Positions 1-8,937 of a stretch of 64,000 nucleotides of DNA are shown piece by piece; positions within the stretch are counted from its first letter, which is position 1; each line of letters begins with the position of its first letter. A program made the position numbers and the translations under genes. The notes under the pieces are model-generated. The model did not search any database. It had not been told where the DNA came from and saw nothing but the letters and a program-made list of their open reading frames with translations. The stretch spans positions 3,162,001 to 3,226,000 of the forward strand of contig NZ_CP047349.1 in NCBI RefSeq assembly GCF_011045835.1. Direction: 5' to 3'. Origin of the DNA: Proteus terrae subsp. cibarius (GTDB lineage Bacteria > Pseudomonadota > Gammaproteobacteria > Enterobacterales > Enterobacteriaceae).

Positions 1-1
1 A

Positions 2-1870
2 CAAAATGGCCATGACTACACATCAACTTATAATTATCTACAACGTATTATCACTACAATAAAAGGTGTCGTTCAAGTTGGTGATGTTCTTACGACAGGA
101 CAACTTTTTGATTCACAACCATTAAGAGGTATCCAACTCTTTAGTGATGAGAAAATGTTACCTGACTCACAGCGTGGCTTTGCGCCGACCATTCGTGGTG
201 TCGCAAAATCCAATGCCCGAGTCATTATTCGCCAAGATGGGCGAGTGATCCATGAAATTACCGTACCGCCAGGTCCATTTGAAATTGATGACCTTTATCC
301 ATCAGGATATGGTGGTAACTTAGATGTCACCATTCAAGAATCGGATGGGTCACAACAAAACTTTAAAGTCTATTACGCTTCTGTTGTGCAGTTATTGCGT
401 CCTGGGCAACATAACTATACGGTAGCCGCTGGCCATTTAAACTCATCATCTGTTGACTATGATCCAACGTTATATCAAGCCACTTATCGTCGCGGATTAA
501 CTAATCTGATAACGGGTTATGCGGGTATACAGAGTACCGGTGCAGATTATTACGCACTTCAAGCTGGTTTTGCATTAAGCACGCCATTAGGAGCATTTTC
601 TGCTGACATCACTCAAGCACGTTTGCATTTAAATACAACATCGTCAAAAGTGAATAGCGGACAAAGTTATCAAATCAGTTATAGCAAATTTATTCAAGAT
701 ACTAATAGTAACCTGACGATTGCTGCTTATAAATTTAATACCGAAAAATTCTATGATTATAGCTCTGCCGTTCAAGCTATTAATGAAGAACGCTATGGGC
801 GCAGTATCAACAATATTTGGCGTCCAAAAAGCCGCTTTAATGTCACGATTGATCAAGGTTTACCCGAAGGTTGGGGAACATTCTATGTCAGTGGATTTAC
901 ACAAAACTACTGGAATAATGACACGACCGACTTGCAATACCAAATGGGTTACAACAACCGCTGGAAACGTCTCTCTTATGGCTTAAATGTCGGTCAAGCA
1001 CGTAATGCCGATGGTAAAAAGGAGACATCGTTTGAATTGAACTTTATTTTACCACTCTATGATTTAAGTGTTGATCATATGCCGACCTTAACTGCAGCCT
1101 TAACACGTAATGGTCGAGGAGATGTAGGTGAGCGTATCGGGATCTCTGGATCTGCTGGTGAAAATAATCGTTATAACTACGGTATAACAGCAATGAATAC
1201 AAACCATGGTGTTGGATCTAGCATGACCTTGAATGGTAGTGCAAAAACTAATTATACCAACTTAACAGCTAACTATGGTTTAGGTGAGCATTATCAAAAT
1301 GGTTCGATCGGTGCTAGTGGTTCATTTATTGGCTGGTCTGGTGGCGTGGTAGCAACCCCTTATCAAGGCAATACCTTTGCGGTAGTTGAAGCTGATGGTG
1401 CTAAAGGTGCCAAAGTCAGTGGCTATCCAGGCATTGAAATCGATGGATTTGGTCATGCTGCTGTGCCTTATTTAACCCCATATCAAATGAATGACATCAC
1501 GATTAACCCGAAAGGAATGTCAAATAATATCGAGCTACAAAATACGCAAGCGCGCGTTGCACCGTTTGAAGGTGCGATCACTAAAGTGGAATTTAAAACT
1601 AATGCAGGTATCCCTCTGTTAATTACAATCCAACGTAATAACGGCGCTATTCCATTTGGTAGTGTCGCTTACGATGAACAGAACAATGAAGTGGGTAGTA
1701 TAGGTCAGGGAGGACTTCTCTACGCCCGAGTTGAGAAAACGTCAGGTCGCTTAACCGTGAAATGGGGGCCAGGTGAAATACAGCAATGTACCATTAACTA
1801 TAGTGCCCCAGCACCAGATAAAGATAATCAAAGTAGTTTTGTCCAACTTACCAGCGTATGTGGAGAATAA
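2..1870 (+). CDS. Outer membrane fimbrial usher, 5' end outside window
   Basis: This is the C-terminal part of a chaperone-usher pathway usher, the outer membrane beta-barrel that assembles and exports pilins. The reading frame is already open at base 2, so the gene starts upstream of the window. The first ATG (155) lies inside a conserved usher stretch (MLPDSQRGFAPTIRGVA) and is not the start. Visible usher hallmarks are the plug-region motif GRVIHEITVPPGPFEIDDL, the long barrel section rich in alternating aromatic residues, and the C-terminal domain with FGSVAYDEQNNEVGSIGQGG and a Cys near the end. The next gene starts 3 bases after its stop, so the two are co-transcribed. This is a different operon from the fimbrial cluster at 33-39.6 kb. 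Confidence 0.95.
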   Translation, partial: QNGHDYTSTYNYLQRIITTIKGVVQVGDVLTTGQLFDSQPLRGIQLFSDEKMLPDSQRGFAPTIRGVAKSNARVIIRQDGRVIHEITVPPGPFEIDDLYPSGYGGNLDVTIQESDGSQQNFKVYYASVVQLLRPGQHNYTVAAGHLNSSSVDYDPTLYQATYRRGLTNLITGYAGIQSTGADYYALQAGFALSTPLGAFSADITQARLHLNTTSSKVNSGQSYQISYSKFIQDTNSNLTIAAYKFNTEKFYDYSSAVQAINEERYGRSINNIWRPKSRFNVTIDQGLPEGWGTFYVSGFTQNYWNNDTTDLQYQMGYNNRWKRLSYGLNVGQARNADGKKETSFELNFILPLYDLSVDHMPTLTAALTRNGRGDVGERIGISGSAGENNRYNYGITAMNTNHGVGSSMTLNGSAKTNYTNLTANYGLGEHYQNGSIGASGSFIGWSGGVVATPYQGNTFAVVEADGAKGAKVSGYPGIEIDGFGHAAVPYLTPYQMNDITINPKGMSNNIELQNTQARVAPFEGAITKVEFKTNAGIPLLITIQRNNGAIPFGSVAYDEQNNEVGSIGQGGLLYARVEKTSGRLTVKWGPGEIQQCTINYSAPAPDKDNQSSFVQLTSVCGE

Positions 1871-1873
1871 AGT

Positions 1874-3049
1874 ATGAAGCCTATTATTAAAAACTCATTA
1901 GCCTTAATACTTCTACTTTTCCCTGTTGCGGAAGTAATGGCTAAATCAGATGTGACATGTACAGTAGATAAACCAACGCAACAATTACATATTACTGTAA
2001 GTGGTTCGGTTTTTTTAGGTCCTGACGCTCCTGTTGGTAGTGTCATTTACCAATCTTATGTTGATACAGCTCAATACTATTATAGCTATAACTGTAGTGC
2101 TGATCGTTCAAATCTTGATGATGTTTATCGATTTGTTATGACTGAATCAACTAAAATGCTCTCTATATCCGGCACTCCTGTTGTAGGAGCAGGGCTCCCA
2201 AGTAACGTATTTCAGACCAATTTACCAGGAGTTGGGATCCAATTTTATACTATGAAGGACAAAAATCGGTCCTTGAAAATTGGTGAAAGTGTAGATATGT
2301 CAGGCGAAGTAGTGCGTGAATTTAGTAAAGCCACTATTGGCGATAATGTTAATTCTGTTAACTACTGGTCTAAACCTTATCTATCTTTTGTTTTGATTAA
2401 AACAGGTCCAATAACACCAGGCAATGCGCAATTTACAGCGCGTAATCAAACTACTATACATATGCCAAACACAAGGCTTGATCACGTTATTGCACCTGAT
2501 TTTCCATTTACTTTTTTTGATGTCTTTATTACGGGTAACGTAAATGTAATGTCATCAACCTGCCGAACACAAGATTATACAGTTAATCTTGGCTCTCATG
2601 AAACAACTACACTTCCAGCCAAAGGGAGTACAACTAAATGGATAAATTCCGATATTATATTAACCAATTGTCCTGCTTTTAGAGGTTATTATTCAGGAAG
2701 AAAAGGAAATATTATTTCAACTGAAGTTAAACAAACCTTTCCTGAACGCGATCCTAATGAGCTAAGAGTAACAATAAAGCCTGTTAACCCAACTATTCCT
2801 GAATATCCGGGAACTTTTAAAGTAAATGATGTACCGGGTGCAGCAAAAGGTGTAGGGATCCAACTTGCATTTGGTGATGTCGGTGAAGATTTTGTTAAAT
2901 TTAATACGCCAACCGCCTTTGCACAGCCGATCACTGAAAAAGCGGGGGTCGTGAGTGTTCCATTACGAGCGCGCTATATTCGTGTTGATGACCGATTATC
3001 CGCAGGTTCCGCCAATGGTGCAGCGACCTTTATGATTGAATATTATTAA
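1874..3049 (+). CDS. Fimbrial adhesin / minor tip subunit
   Basis: A 391-residue secreted protein with a clear signal peptide (about residues 1-23, cleaved near VMAKS). It is too large for a simple pilin. Its size and its place as last gene after the usher fit a two-domain tip adhesin. The C-terminal region looks like a pilin domain, with a Cys pair (in SSTCRTQDY and LTNCPAF) and the usual aromatic ending, MIEYY. The ATG lies 3 bases after the usher stop. The receptor is not predictable by eye, and the His-x-His pattern of the second operon's terminal gene is not evident here. Confidence 0.8.
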   Translation: MKPIIKNSLALILLLFPVAEVMAKSDVTCTVDKPTQQLHITVSGSVFLGPDAPVGSVIYQSYVDTAQYYYSYNCSADRSNLDDVYRFVMTESTKMLSISGTPVVGAGLPSNVFQTNLPGVGIQFYTMKDKNRSLKIGESVDMSGEVVREFSKATIGDNVNSVNYWSKPYLSFVLIKTGPITPGNAQFTARNQTTIHMPNTRLDHVIAPDFPFTFFDVFITGNVNVMSSTCRTQDYTVNLGSHETTTLPAKGSTTKWINSDIILTNCPAFRGYYSGRKGNIISTEVKQTFPERDPNELRVTIKPVNPTIPEYPGTFKVNDVPGAAKGVGIQLAFGDVGEDFVKFNTPTAFAQPITEKAGVVSVPLRARYIRVDDRLSAGSANGAATFMIEYY

Positions 3050-3081
3050 TCCCTTATTCTGTTTGCCAACAGCCTAAAATC

Positions 3082-3117
3082 ACACCTCTTAGCCTAAATC
3101 ACTAAGAGGTGTTTTTT
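3082..3117 (+). terminator. Intrinsic terminator after fimbrial operon
   Basis: A perfect 11-bp stem (ACACCTCTTAG at 3082-3092 with CTAAGAGGTGT at 3102-3112) followed by a run of Ts. It ends the first fimbrial operon. Confidence 0.9.
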
Positions 3118-3264
3118 ACGGCTCATTACTCTACTTCTCGTTATAAATGAGAAAAATCATTATTTATCAATAAATAAGGCTACCTCTATCTCATTTTTAG
3201 AACAATGATATAATAAGTAAAATATATTTTTCAAACTCTGATGATTTACGGAGCCTTACCCTGT

Positions 3265-3945
3265 ATGCAACCCCAATTTGAAAACGCGAAAAACACCGTA
3301 AAAACGTTATCAGTGTTTGATTTTGATGGCACGCTAACCTATCACGACAGTTTTATTCCTTTTCTAAAATTCGCCTTTGGTAAACGTAAATTCTCACGCC
3401 GTTTAATTAAAATGGTATTACCGACATTACGTTGCTTTAGACGCAAGCTCACTCGTGATGAACTAAAAGAAGTGCTTATCAAAACCTTTCTAACCAATAT
3501 TGATGAACAATGGTTAAAAGAAAAAGCAGAAGAATTTTGCGAACTTTATTGGACCAAATTGATGCGCCCTACTGGCTTATTCGCTGTTGCAGAAGAAGTG
3601 AATAGCAATGCTGAAGTGACGATTTGCTCGGCATCACCTGCTATGGTATTACAACCTTTTGCCAAGCGCTTAGGCATTAAACTGATAGGAACAACACTTG
3701 AAGTTGTTGATGGAAAGTTGACTGGTAAAATTATTGGTAATAACTGTCGTTGTGGTGAAAAAATAAAACGATTAGAAGCAGTATATGGGGACTTAACACA
3801 ATACCATTTAAGGGCTTGGGGAGATTCTCGTGGTGATCATGAATTGCTGTTTGCAGCGCAAGATCCTCATTGGCGTCACTTTCATACCGGTCGTCGTAAA
3901 TCTAAAAATTCACCAATTAAAGTGACCGTAAAAAAAGAGTCTTAA
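3265..3945 (+). CDS. HAD superfamily subfamily IB phosphatase
   Basis: A haloacid-dehalogenase phosphohydrolase of the phosphoserine-phosphatase-like IB group. Motif I is FDFDGTL near the N-terminus, motif II is the Ser in TICSASPA, and the late acidic motif is WGDSRGDHELL. An alpha-helical cap lies between motifs I and II. IB members act on small phosphomonoesters or on phosphatidylglycerophosphate (PgpC); the substrate here cannot be read. I chose the ATG at 3265 because GGAG lies 11 bases upstream. The in-frame ATG at 3241 has no Shine-Dalgarno and would add eight residues. It is monocistronic, between a terminator and the convergent terE gene. Confidence 0.8.
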   Translation: MQPQFENAKNTVKTLSVFDFDGTLTYHDSFIPFLKFAFGKRKFSRRLIKMVLPTLRCFRRKLTRDELKEVLIKTFLTNIDEQWLKEKAEEFCELYWTKLMRPTGLFAVAEEVNSNAEVTICSASPAMVLQPFAKRLGIKLIGTTLEVVDGKLTGKIIGNNCRCGEKIKRLEAVYGDLTQYHLRAWGDSRGDHELLFAAQDPHWRHFHTGRRKSKNSPIKVTVKKES

Positions 3946-3970
3946 TCGCTTACTGTTTTCTTATCGATAC

Positions 3971-4000
3971 AAACAAATAGCCCCCGCAAAAGCGAGGGCT
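3971..4000 (-). terminator. Terminator of the terZABCDE operon
   Basis: A nine-position stem with one mismatch (3979-3987 with 3992-4000) and an AAAA/TTTT loop. Read on the minus strand it is followed by a T-rich tract, just after terE. Confidence 0.75.
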
Positions 4001-4010
4001 AAATAGAGTC

Positions 4011-4586
4011 TTAGATATTTACGCCGTGTTGTGCTGCTAACGCACCTAAACCACCCGCAAAACCTTGACCAACTGCTTTGAATTTCCACTCTGCACCATG
4101 GCGATATAACTCACCAAAGATCATTGCGGTTTCTGTTGATGCATCTTCAGAAAGATCAAAGCGTGCAATTTCAGTATTATTGTCGTTATTATAAACGCGC
4201 ATAAAACTGTTGCTGACCATACCAAAGTTTTGTTTACGGTTTTCTGCATCATAAATAGTGACTGCGAATACCAGTTTTTTCACTTCAGCAGGGACTTTTG
4301 ATAAGGTGATTTTTACTTGCTCATCATCACCATCGCCTTCCCCAGTACGGTTATCTCCTTGGTGTTCAACGCTTGCGCATTGACTCACTTTATTATTAAA
4401 GAAGATAAAACTTGCGTCTGAAAGTACTTTTCCATCTTCACCTACCATGAACACTGACGCATCTAAATCAAACTCTGCGCCATCAGTCACGCGGGCATCC
4501 CATCCTAGACCAACCATAGCAACCGACATTGTTGGTGCTTCTTTAGTCAGAGAAACATTACCACCTTTAACGAGGGAAACTGCCAT
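4011..4586 (-). CDS. terE: Tellurium resistance protein TerE
   Basis: A 191-residue TerD-domain protein, the last gene of terZABCDE. TerD domains are calcium-binding beta-sandwich proteins of the Ter stress response. The acidic calcium motif [13 protein letters not shown] and the ending [16 protein letters not shown] are intact. It starts with the family's repeated [15 protein letters not shown] pattern. It is about as similar to the upstream terD as expected for tandem duplicates. It lacks the GGLFG insertion found in TerZ, TerA and TerX of this island. TerE rather than TerD is assigned by position and order. Confidence 0.93.
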   Translation of the reverse strand: MAVSLVKGGNVSLTKEAPTMSVAMVGLGWDARVTDGAEFDLDASVFMVGEDGKVLSDASFIFFNNKVSQCASVEHQGDNRTGEGDGDDEQVKITLSKVPAEVKKLVFAVTIYDAENRKQNFGMVSNSFMRVYNNDNNTEIARFDLSEDASTETAMIFGELYRHGAEWKFKAVGQGFAGGLGALAAQHGVNI

Positions 4587-4665
4587 ATCAAAGCTCCTAC
4601 TTTATTGAATAAACTGGCAATCACATCTTATAACTGCCAGCGTTTAGTGTCTTACAAATCGACTA

Positions 4666-5244
4666 TCAAGAGGCATTAATACCGTATTGAGCACAAACAG
4701 AACCCAAACCACCTGCATAACCCTGACCAACAGCACGGAATTTCCACTCCGCGTTATGGCGATATAGTTCACCAAATAACATTGCTGTTTCTGTTGATGC
4801 ATCTTCAGTTAAGTCATAACGAGCAACTTCAATTTGGTTGTCATCATTAACTAAACGAATAAATGCACCTGATACCTGGCCAAAGCTTTGGCGACGAGCT
4901 TGCGCATCATGGATAGTCACAACGAAGATAACCTTATCGACATCATTCGGGATCATGTCTAATTTGATTTTCAGCGCTTCATCATCACCATCGCCTTCAC
5001 CGGTACGGTTGTCACCAGTGTGAACAACAGAACCATCAGCAGATCTTAAGTTATTATAAAAAATGAAATCGGCATCGCTACGCACTTTTCCATTTGCAGC
5101 TAACAGAAATACAGACGCATCTAAGTCAAAATCTTGACCATCTGTAGAACGGGCATCCCAACCAAGTCCGACAAGGACGTTTTTCATCGTTGGGGCTGCT
5201 TTGCTCAGAGAGACATTACCACCTTTAGAAAGAGAAACGCTCAT
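4666..5244 (-). CDS. terD: Tellurium resistance protein TerD
   Basis: A 192-residue TerD-domain protein beginning [18 protein letters not shown], the canonical family N-terminus. The calcium-binding acidic motif [13 protein letters not shown] is complete, and [10 protein letters not shown] marks the first metal-site strand. TerD is one of the genes essential for tellurite resistance in classical ter systems and is thought to work at the inner membrane face with TerC. It lies between terC (53 bases upstream) and terE (79 bases downstream), all on the minus strand. Confidence 0.95.
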   Translation of the reverse strand: MSVSLSKGGNVSLSKAAPTMKNVLVGLGWDARSTDGQDFDLDASVFLLAANGKVRSDADFIFYNNLRSADGSVVHTGDNRTGEGDGDDEALKIKLDMIPNDVDKVIFVVTIHDAQARRQSFGQVSGAFIRLVNDDNQIEVARYDLTEDASTETAMLFGELYRHNAEWKFRAVGQGYAGGLGSVCAQYGINAS

Positions 5245-5297
5245 TTTATAACCTCTTTAGTTTTGTTTTTAATATTCTGATTTCTCAAGAATATTTA

Positions 5298-6338
5298 TTA
5301 ATTTGTCTTACCTTCATCATCTTTTTTCTCTGGGAATACAAAACTTGCGATAATACCCAGAGCAAGAACACCTAGCACAACAAATAGGCTAGTTGTCGCG
5401 GAGATGCTGTATCCATGTTGCCAGATATGATCTGTTGCATTTAAACCCAGTTTTGCAGCAATAAAGAACAACAACACAATAACCGCTTTTTCAAGGTAAA
5501 TCAGATACTGTTTTAACGCTTCTAACACGAAGTAAAGCGTACGTAAGCCTAAGATTGCGAACATCATTGCACTATAAACAATAAGGGGTTCACGGCTTAC
5601 TGCGATAATAGCGGGAACCGAGTCGAAAGCAAACATCACATCGGAAAGCTCTACAACCGCCACACACAGCATAAGTGGTGTTGCATATAACGCCGCTTTT
5701 GTACCACGACCGATAGTAATTTCTTTGTTTTCTGGTTTTGCTAGTTCAGCATCGACTTCTTTTTGTGTTAATACGAAAGCGTGCCCTGTGATTTTTGGCC
5801 ATATAGGGAAAAATCGTTTAACTAAGCGATAAGCAAGATGTTGTGAATAGTCTTCAATCTCTTCACTATCATCACCGCTTTTCAGCATCATAACTGCCGT
5901 CCAAGCAACGATTAAGGCAAATACAATCTCAACATATGGTCCTAAACTTAACAGTCCTGTACCGATGGCAACAAAGATCCCACGGAAAACGATGGCCCCG
6001 ATGATACCCCAATAAAGAACGCGGTGGCGGAAGCGGTCAGGTACAGCAAACCAAGAGAAAATCGCCATCATGACAAACAAGTTATCAACGGAAAGCACTT
6101 TCTCTAAGGCATAACCTGTTACGAATAAGCTCGCAACTTCTGCACCATGATGAATATAAAGGAATCCTGCAAATGCCATTGCAATGGCAACCCAGAATAT
6201 AGACCAAAATATGGCATTCTTTAACGTTATCGGCTTATCTGCACGATGCATAAATAAGTCGATAAAAATAGCGCCAATCGCAAGTACTACAAAGACAATG
6301 ACAGTTTCTGTCGGAAAACCAATATGTGTGGATACCAT
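5298..6338 (-). CDS. terC: Tellurium resistance membrane protein TerC
   Basis: A 346-residue integral membrane protein of the TerC family, with about nine hydrophobic segments and typical family stretches: YALEKVLSVDNLFV early, and VELSDVMFAFDSVPAI with acidic residues within the membrane. TerC is the membrane hub to which TerB and TerD-type proteins are reported to bind. The ATG is preceded by AGGA on the minus strand. The length equals classical TerC. The C-terminal tail is charged (PEKKDDEGKTN). Confidence 0.96.
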   Translation of the reverse strand: MVSTHIGFPTETVIVFVVLAIGAIFIDLFMHRADKPITLKNAIFWSIFWVAIAMAFAGFLYIHHGAEVASLFVTGYALEKVLSVDNLFVMMAIFSWFAVPDRFRHRVLYWGIIGAIVFRGIFVAIGTGLLSLGPYVEIVFALIVAWTAVMMLKSGDDSEEIEDYSQHLAYRLVKRFFPIWPKITGHAFVLTQKEVDAELAKPENKEITIGRGTKAALYATPLMLCVAVVELSDVMFAFDSVPAIIAVSREPLIVYSAMMFAILGLRTLYFVLEALKQYLIYLEKAVIVLLFFIAAKLGLNATDHIWQHGYSISATTSLFVVLGVLALGIIASFVFPEKKDDEGKTN

Positions 6339-6369
6339 AATAATTCCTGAACGGTTCCCTATAAATTAA

Positions 6370-6825
6370 TTACAAACCAAATTCTGCGGGCTCAAAGCCT
6401 AATGCAATGGCAATAGCACGCACCGCTTCTTTTTCATCATTGTCAAAATCACCATCACTTTTCGCAACAGCAATACCGACACGAATAGCTAATTGCGCAG
6501 CTTCTGGCTGATCTTTCATTGCCAGAATATACTTCATGGTTTCGCCTTTACCGACTTCGGTATCAAACTCGAAACTCAGGATTAGCTTATTAAAGAATTC
6601 GATAACTTCAGAAGTATCAAATACTTTAAGTTCATCCGATGCTTTTAAAAAACCAAGCATCTTCTGTTTTTCTTCAGAACTTACACCGTCACTAGCAATG
6701 GCGATACGTGCACAAATCGCAACAGTACCTTGCATAAATTTTTTATTTTTAAAGCGACCAACTTGCTTGGCTAACTCAGAACGGCCTGTATTAAAACCTT
6801 CTTTTAATTTGTTAAAAAAACTCAT
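6370..6825 (-). CDS. terB: Tellurium resistance protein TerB
   Basis: A 151-residue all-helical TerB protein. The start MSFFNKLKEGFNTGRSEL at 6825 follows an AAGGA sequence. The frame stays open 38 codons further upstream but that part overlaps the terA coding region and is not family-like. Acidic clusters such as ASDGVSSEEKQ and KSDGDFDNDEKEAV are the metal-binding TerB signature, in two pseudo-symmetric halves. TerB is cytosolic and associates with TerC. It lies between terA (25-base gap) and terC (31-base gap). Confidence 0.95.
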   Translation of the reverse strand: MSFFNKLKEGFNTGRSELAKQVGRFKNKKFMQGTVAICARIAIASDGVSSEEKQKMLGFLKASDELKVFDTSEVIEFFNKLILSFEFDTEVGKGETMKYILAMKDQPEAAQLAIRVGIAVAKSDGDFDNDEKEAVRAIAIALGFEPAEFGL

Positions 6826-6850
6826 GTTATTTTTCCTTATATCAATTTGA

Positions 6851-8029
6851 TCACTTAGAGCCCGCTGTCCAGCGAAACCCCCACCCGTACGCATTATCCA
6901 TATCACGGTGGCCTTTAAAAAACTCATTGAGACGTTCAACTTTTATTGATCCGTTCTCATTAACGAGTCGGGCAATCGCACACATGCCACGACCATTATT
7001 ACCATCAGTTAAGCGTGTTTCGATAGGTGGTTGATCTGGCACATGAATAGTGACCACACCATCAGTCTTGCTCCAATTCGGCACACCTTCATAAATAAAC
7101 GCGAAAATCAGTACTTGCTTGATATTTTTCCATTCACGCCCATTCACAAAGATCCATTCACCACCAGCAACATCACCGGTGCGATCATCGCCTTGTAATT
7201 CAACATAAGGAATACGATTAAAATCGCCAAACCCGTTTCCTAATGCCTGAATAACAGATTTATGCCCTTGTTGAAGTTCGACGAATGCACCAATATCTAA
7301 GTCGATACCTTTATTGCCACCGAACAATCCACCTAATAACCCAGAGCCCCCGCTTTTGCTTTCACGATGCCAATCAAGGTTGATTCGAATTTTACCGAAG
7401 TCATCTTTCTTCGTGAGGCTGATCGCTGGTTTCTCTTTGGTTAAAGAGACCTTACTCAAGTTCACCGAACTTGGCGCTGGCGTTGGAGCTGGCGCCGGTT
7501 TCGGTGTTGGTGCTGGTGCTGGCGTTGGAGCAGGATCTGCAATATCAACACCAAAATGTTCAGCAAGTGGTTTTAAACCGCCGTTAAATCCTTGAGCAAT
7601 AAAACGGAACTTCCAACTACCATTACGACGATACAATTCACCTAAAATTAATGCTGCTTCTGGACGACCGTTAATATCAACATTACCGTTCGCTACAACT
7701 TCGTTATTAGCATCAACTTGAATCGATAATCGTTGTAAATTTGCAATTGTTTGCTGGCCATCACAGGTTGCCGTAAACGCAATTTTTTCAACATCTGGAC
7801 GTAAACGGGTTAAATCTATGGTAAATGATGTGCTGTTACCTGCCGTGGCATAAATAACAGTACGATCATCACTCGCAGTTTGCCCATAAAACACCATATC
7901 GGAGTCGCCATTCACTTTACCTGACGCATAAAGTCTAAAAGCAGAAACATCAACAGGTGCACCTGATTGAATTCTAACGATTAATGTTTGATTAGGAACA
8001 GGTAAGTTCCCACCTGGAGTCATATTCAT
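6851..8029 (-). CDS. terA: Tellurium resistance protein TerA
   Basis: A 392-residue protein with two TerD-like domains. The N-terminal half (residues about 1-160) ends with the family pattern LYRRNGSWKFRFIAQGF but lacks the acidic calcium motif. A Pro/Ala/Thr linker covers residues 166-188. The C-terminal half has SLTKEKPAISLTK, a GLLGGLFGG insertion (230-238) before DLDIGAFV, and GDDRTGDVAGGEW in the metal-motif position. Its ATG directly follows the terZ stop, so translation is probably coupled. A second Met two codons in could also be used. Confidence 0.94.
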   Translation of the reverse strand: MNMTPGGNLPVPNQTLIVRIQSGAPVDVSAFRLYASGKVNGDSDMVFYGQTASDDRTVIYATAGNSTSFTIDLTRLRPDVEKIAFTATCDGQQTIANLQRLSIQVDANNEVVANGNVDINGRPEAALILGELYRRNGSWKFRFIAQGFNGGLKPLAEHFGVDIADPAPTPAPAPTPKPAPAPTPAPSSVNLSKVSLTKEKPAISLTKKDDFGKIRINLDWHRESKSGGSGLLGGLFGGNKGIDLDIGAFVELQQGHKSVIQALGNGFGDFNRIPYVELQGDDRTGDVAGGEWIFVNGREWKNIKQVLIFAFIYEGVPNWSKTDGVVTIHVPDQPPIETRLTDGNNGRGMCAIARLVNENGSIKVERLNEFFKGHRDMDNAYGWGFRWTAGSK

Positions 8030-8614
8030 TTATCGCACCACCGTAGCCACAATATCAGGCATCATGTCGTTAATAACACGACCTTTACAAGGCGCACCAA
8101 ACGCAGTGAAATCCCATTGACCATGATTACGTTGCAAAGAAGCAATCACGATACCTGTATGAGAGCCTTGCTCTGTTAAGGTATAACGGACTAACTCTTT
8201 GTTAGTTGTTTTATCAACAACACGGCAGAATGCGTTTTCAACTTCATTAAATGTTTGTCCACGGAAACTATTTACTGTGAATACCAAATATTCAACATTT
8301 GTCGGTAAACGATCTAAATCAACGAAAATTGTTTCATCATCACCATCACCGTCACCAGTTAAGTTATCACCAGAGTGAATAACTGACTGACAACTTGATT
8401 TTAATTTTCTAAACCAAATGGTATCGATTTGATTGCCACTTGCGTCAAGCAATACGCAACTTGCATCTAAATCAATAGAACCACCACCACCAAAAAGACC
8501 GCCTAATAATCCTTTTTTCTTAATCGGATCCCAGCCCAAACCAAACATTAAATGGCTCAGTGTAGGTGCTTGTTTACTGAGAGAAACTGTTTGATTCTTG
8601 CTTAATGAAACCAT
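8030..8614 (-). CDS. terZ: Tellurium resistance protein TerZ
   Basis: A 194-residue TerD-domain protein and the first gene of the terZABCDE operon. It has the N-terminal VSLSKNQTVSLSKQAP repeat, an inserted glycine-rich hydrophobic loop GLLGGLFGGGG (35-45), then SIDLDAS and the acidic calcium motif GDNLTGDGDGDDE. The size matches TerZ of other ter clusters. The operon promoter must lie in the region between this start and the divergent ATP-grasp gene. Confidence 0.94.
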   Translation of the reverse strand: MVSLSKNQTVSLSKQAPTLSHLMFGLGWDPIKKKGLLGGLFGGGGSIDLDASCVLLDASGNQIDTIWFRKLKSSCQSVIHSGDNLTGDGDGDDETIFVDLDRLPTNVEYLVFTVNSFRGQTFNEVENAFCRVVDKTTNKELVRYTLTEQGSHTGIVIASLQRNHGQWDFTAFGAPCKGRVINDMMPDIVATVVR

Positions 8615-8937
8615 AATTAAATTCCTTCAGAGGTAGAGTGAAACAATAACGCCATTTGTGATTAAATCCATATCATGAAAATCATCATATCATGATGAAG
8701 TACATGAGCAAGACTATTTTTCTCACTTAAACTTAAAGTTTTGTCAATTAATTGATATTAATGATATTTTTATTGTAATAAATGTTAAAAATACAAGAAA
8801 ACAATAATAATAATGTAATTAATCACTCGATTTTAAAACTAACTTAAATAAATCATATTATGATTGACACTGTTCTTCGAAATCTTCATGATTATAGGCA
8901 TCAAACCCTACACTTTTATTTCACGGTATACAGCGTA
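8615..8937. promoter_or_regulatory. Divergent ter control region with palindrome and direct repeat
   Basis: This 323-base AT-rich stretch separates terZ from the ATP-grasp gene and must hold both promoters. Near the terZ side are a direct repeat CATATCATGA (8669-8678 and 8686-8695, 17 bases apart) and a palindrome CATCAT-ATC-ATGATG (8683-8697) overlapping the second copy. These are candidates for the TerW operator, because TerW is known to bind upstream of terZ in other ter clusters. The assignment is inferred. Confidence 0.5.

Noticed and set aside
2689..2934. Minus-strand ORF inside the first fimbrial adhesin gene
   Set aside because: No ribosome site, and it lies wholly within a secreted protein gene of normal composition.
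4011..5244. terE and terD as one duplicated pseudogene pair
   Set aside because: Both are full length with intact metal motifs and separate ribosome sites; this is the normal ter arrangement.
7452..7540. Tandem DNA repeat or CRISPR-like array in terA
   Set aside because: The repeats are short codon-level Pro/Ala/Thr repeats in frame with the linker, without spacers.
7314..7595. Plus-strand ORF opposite terA with Gly/Ala-rich repeats
   Set aside because: It is the complement of the Pro/Ala linker of terA; the repeat comes from that linker's codons, and it has no ribosome site.
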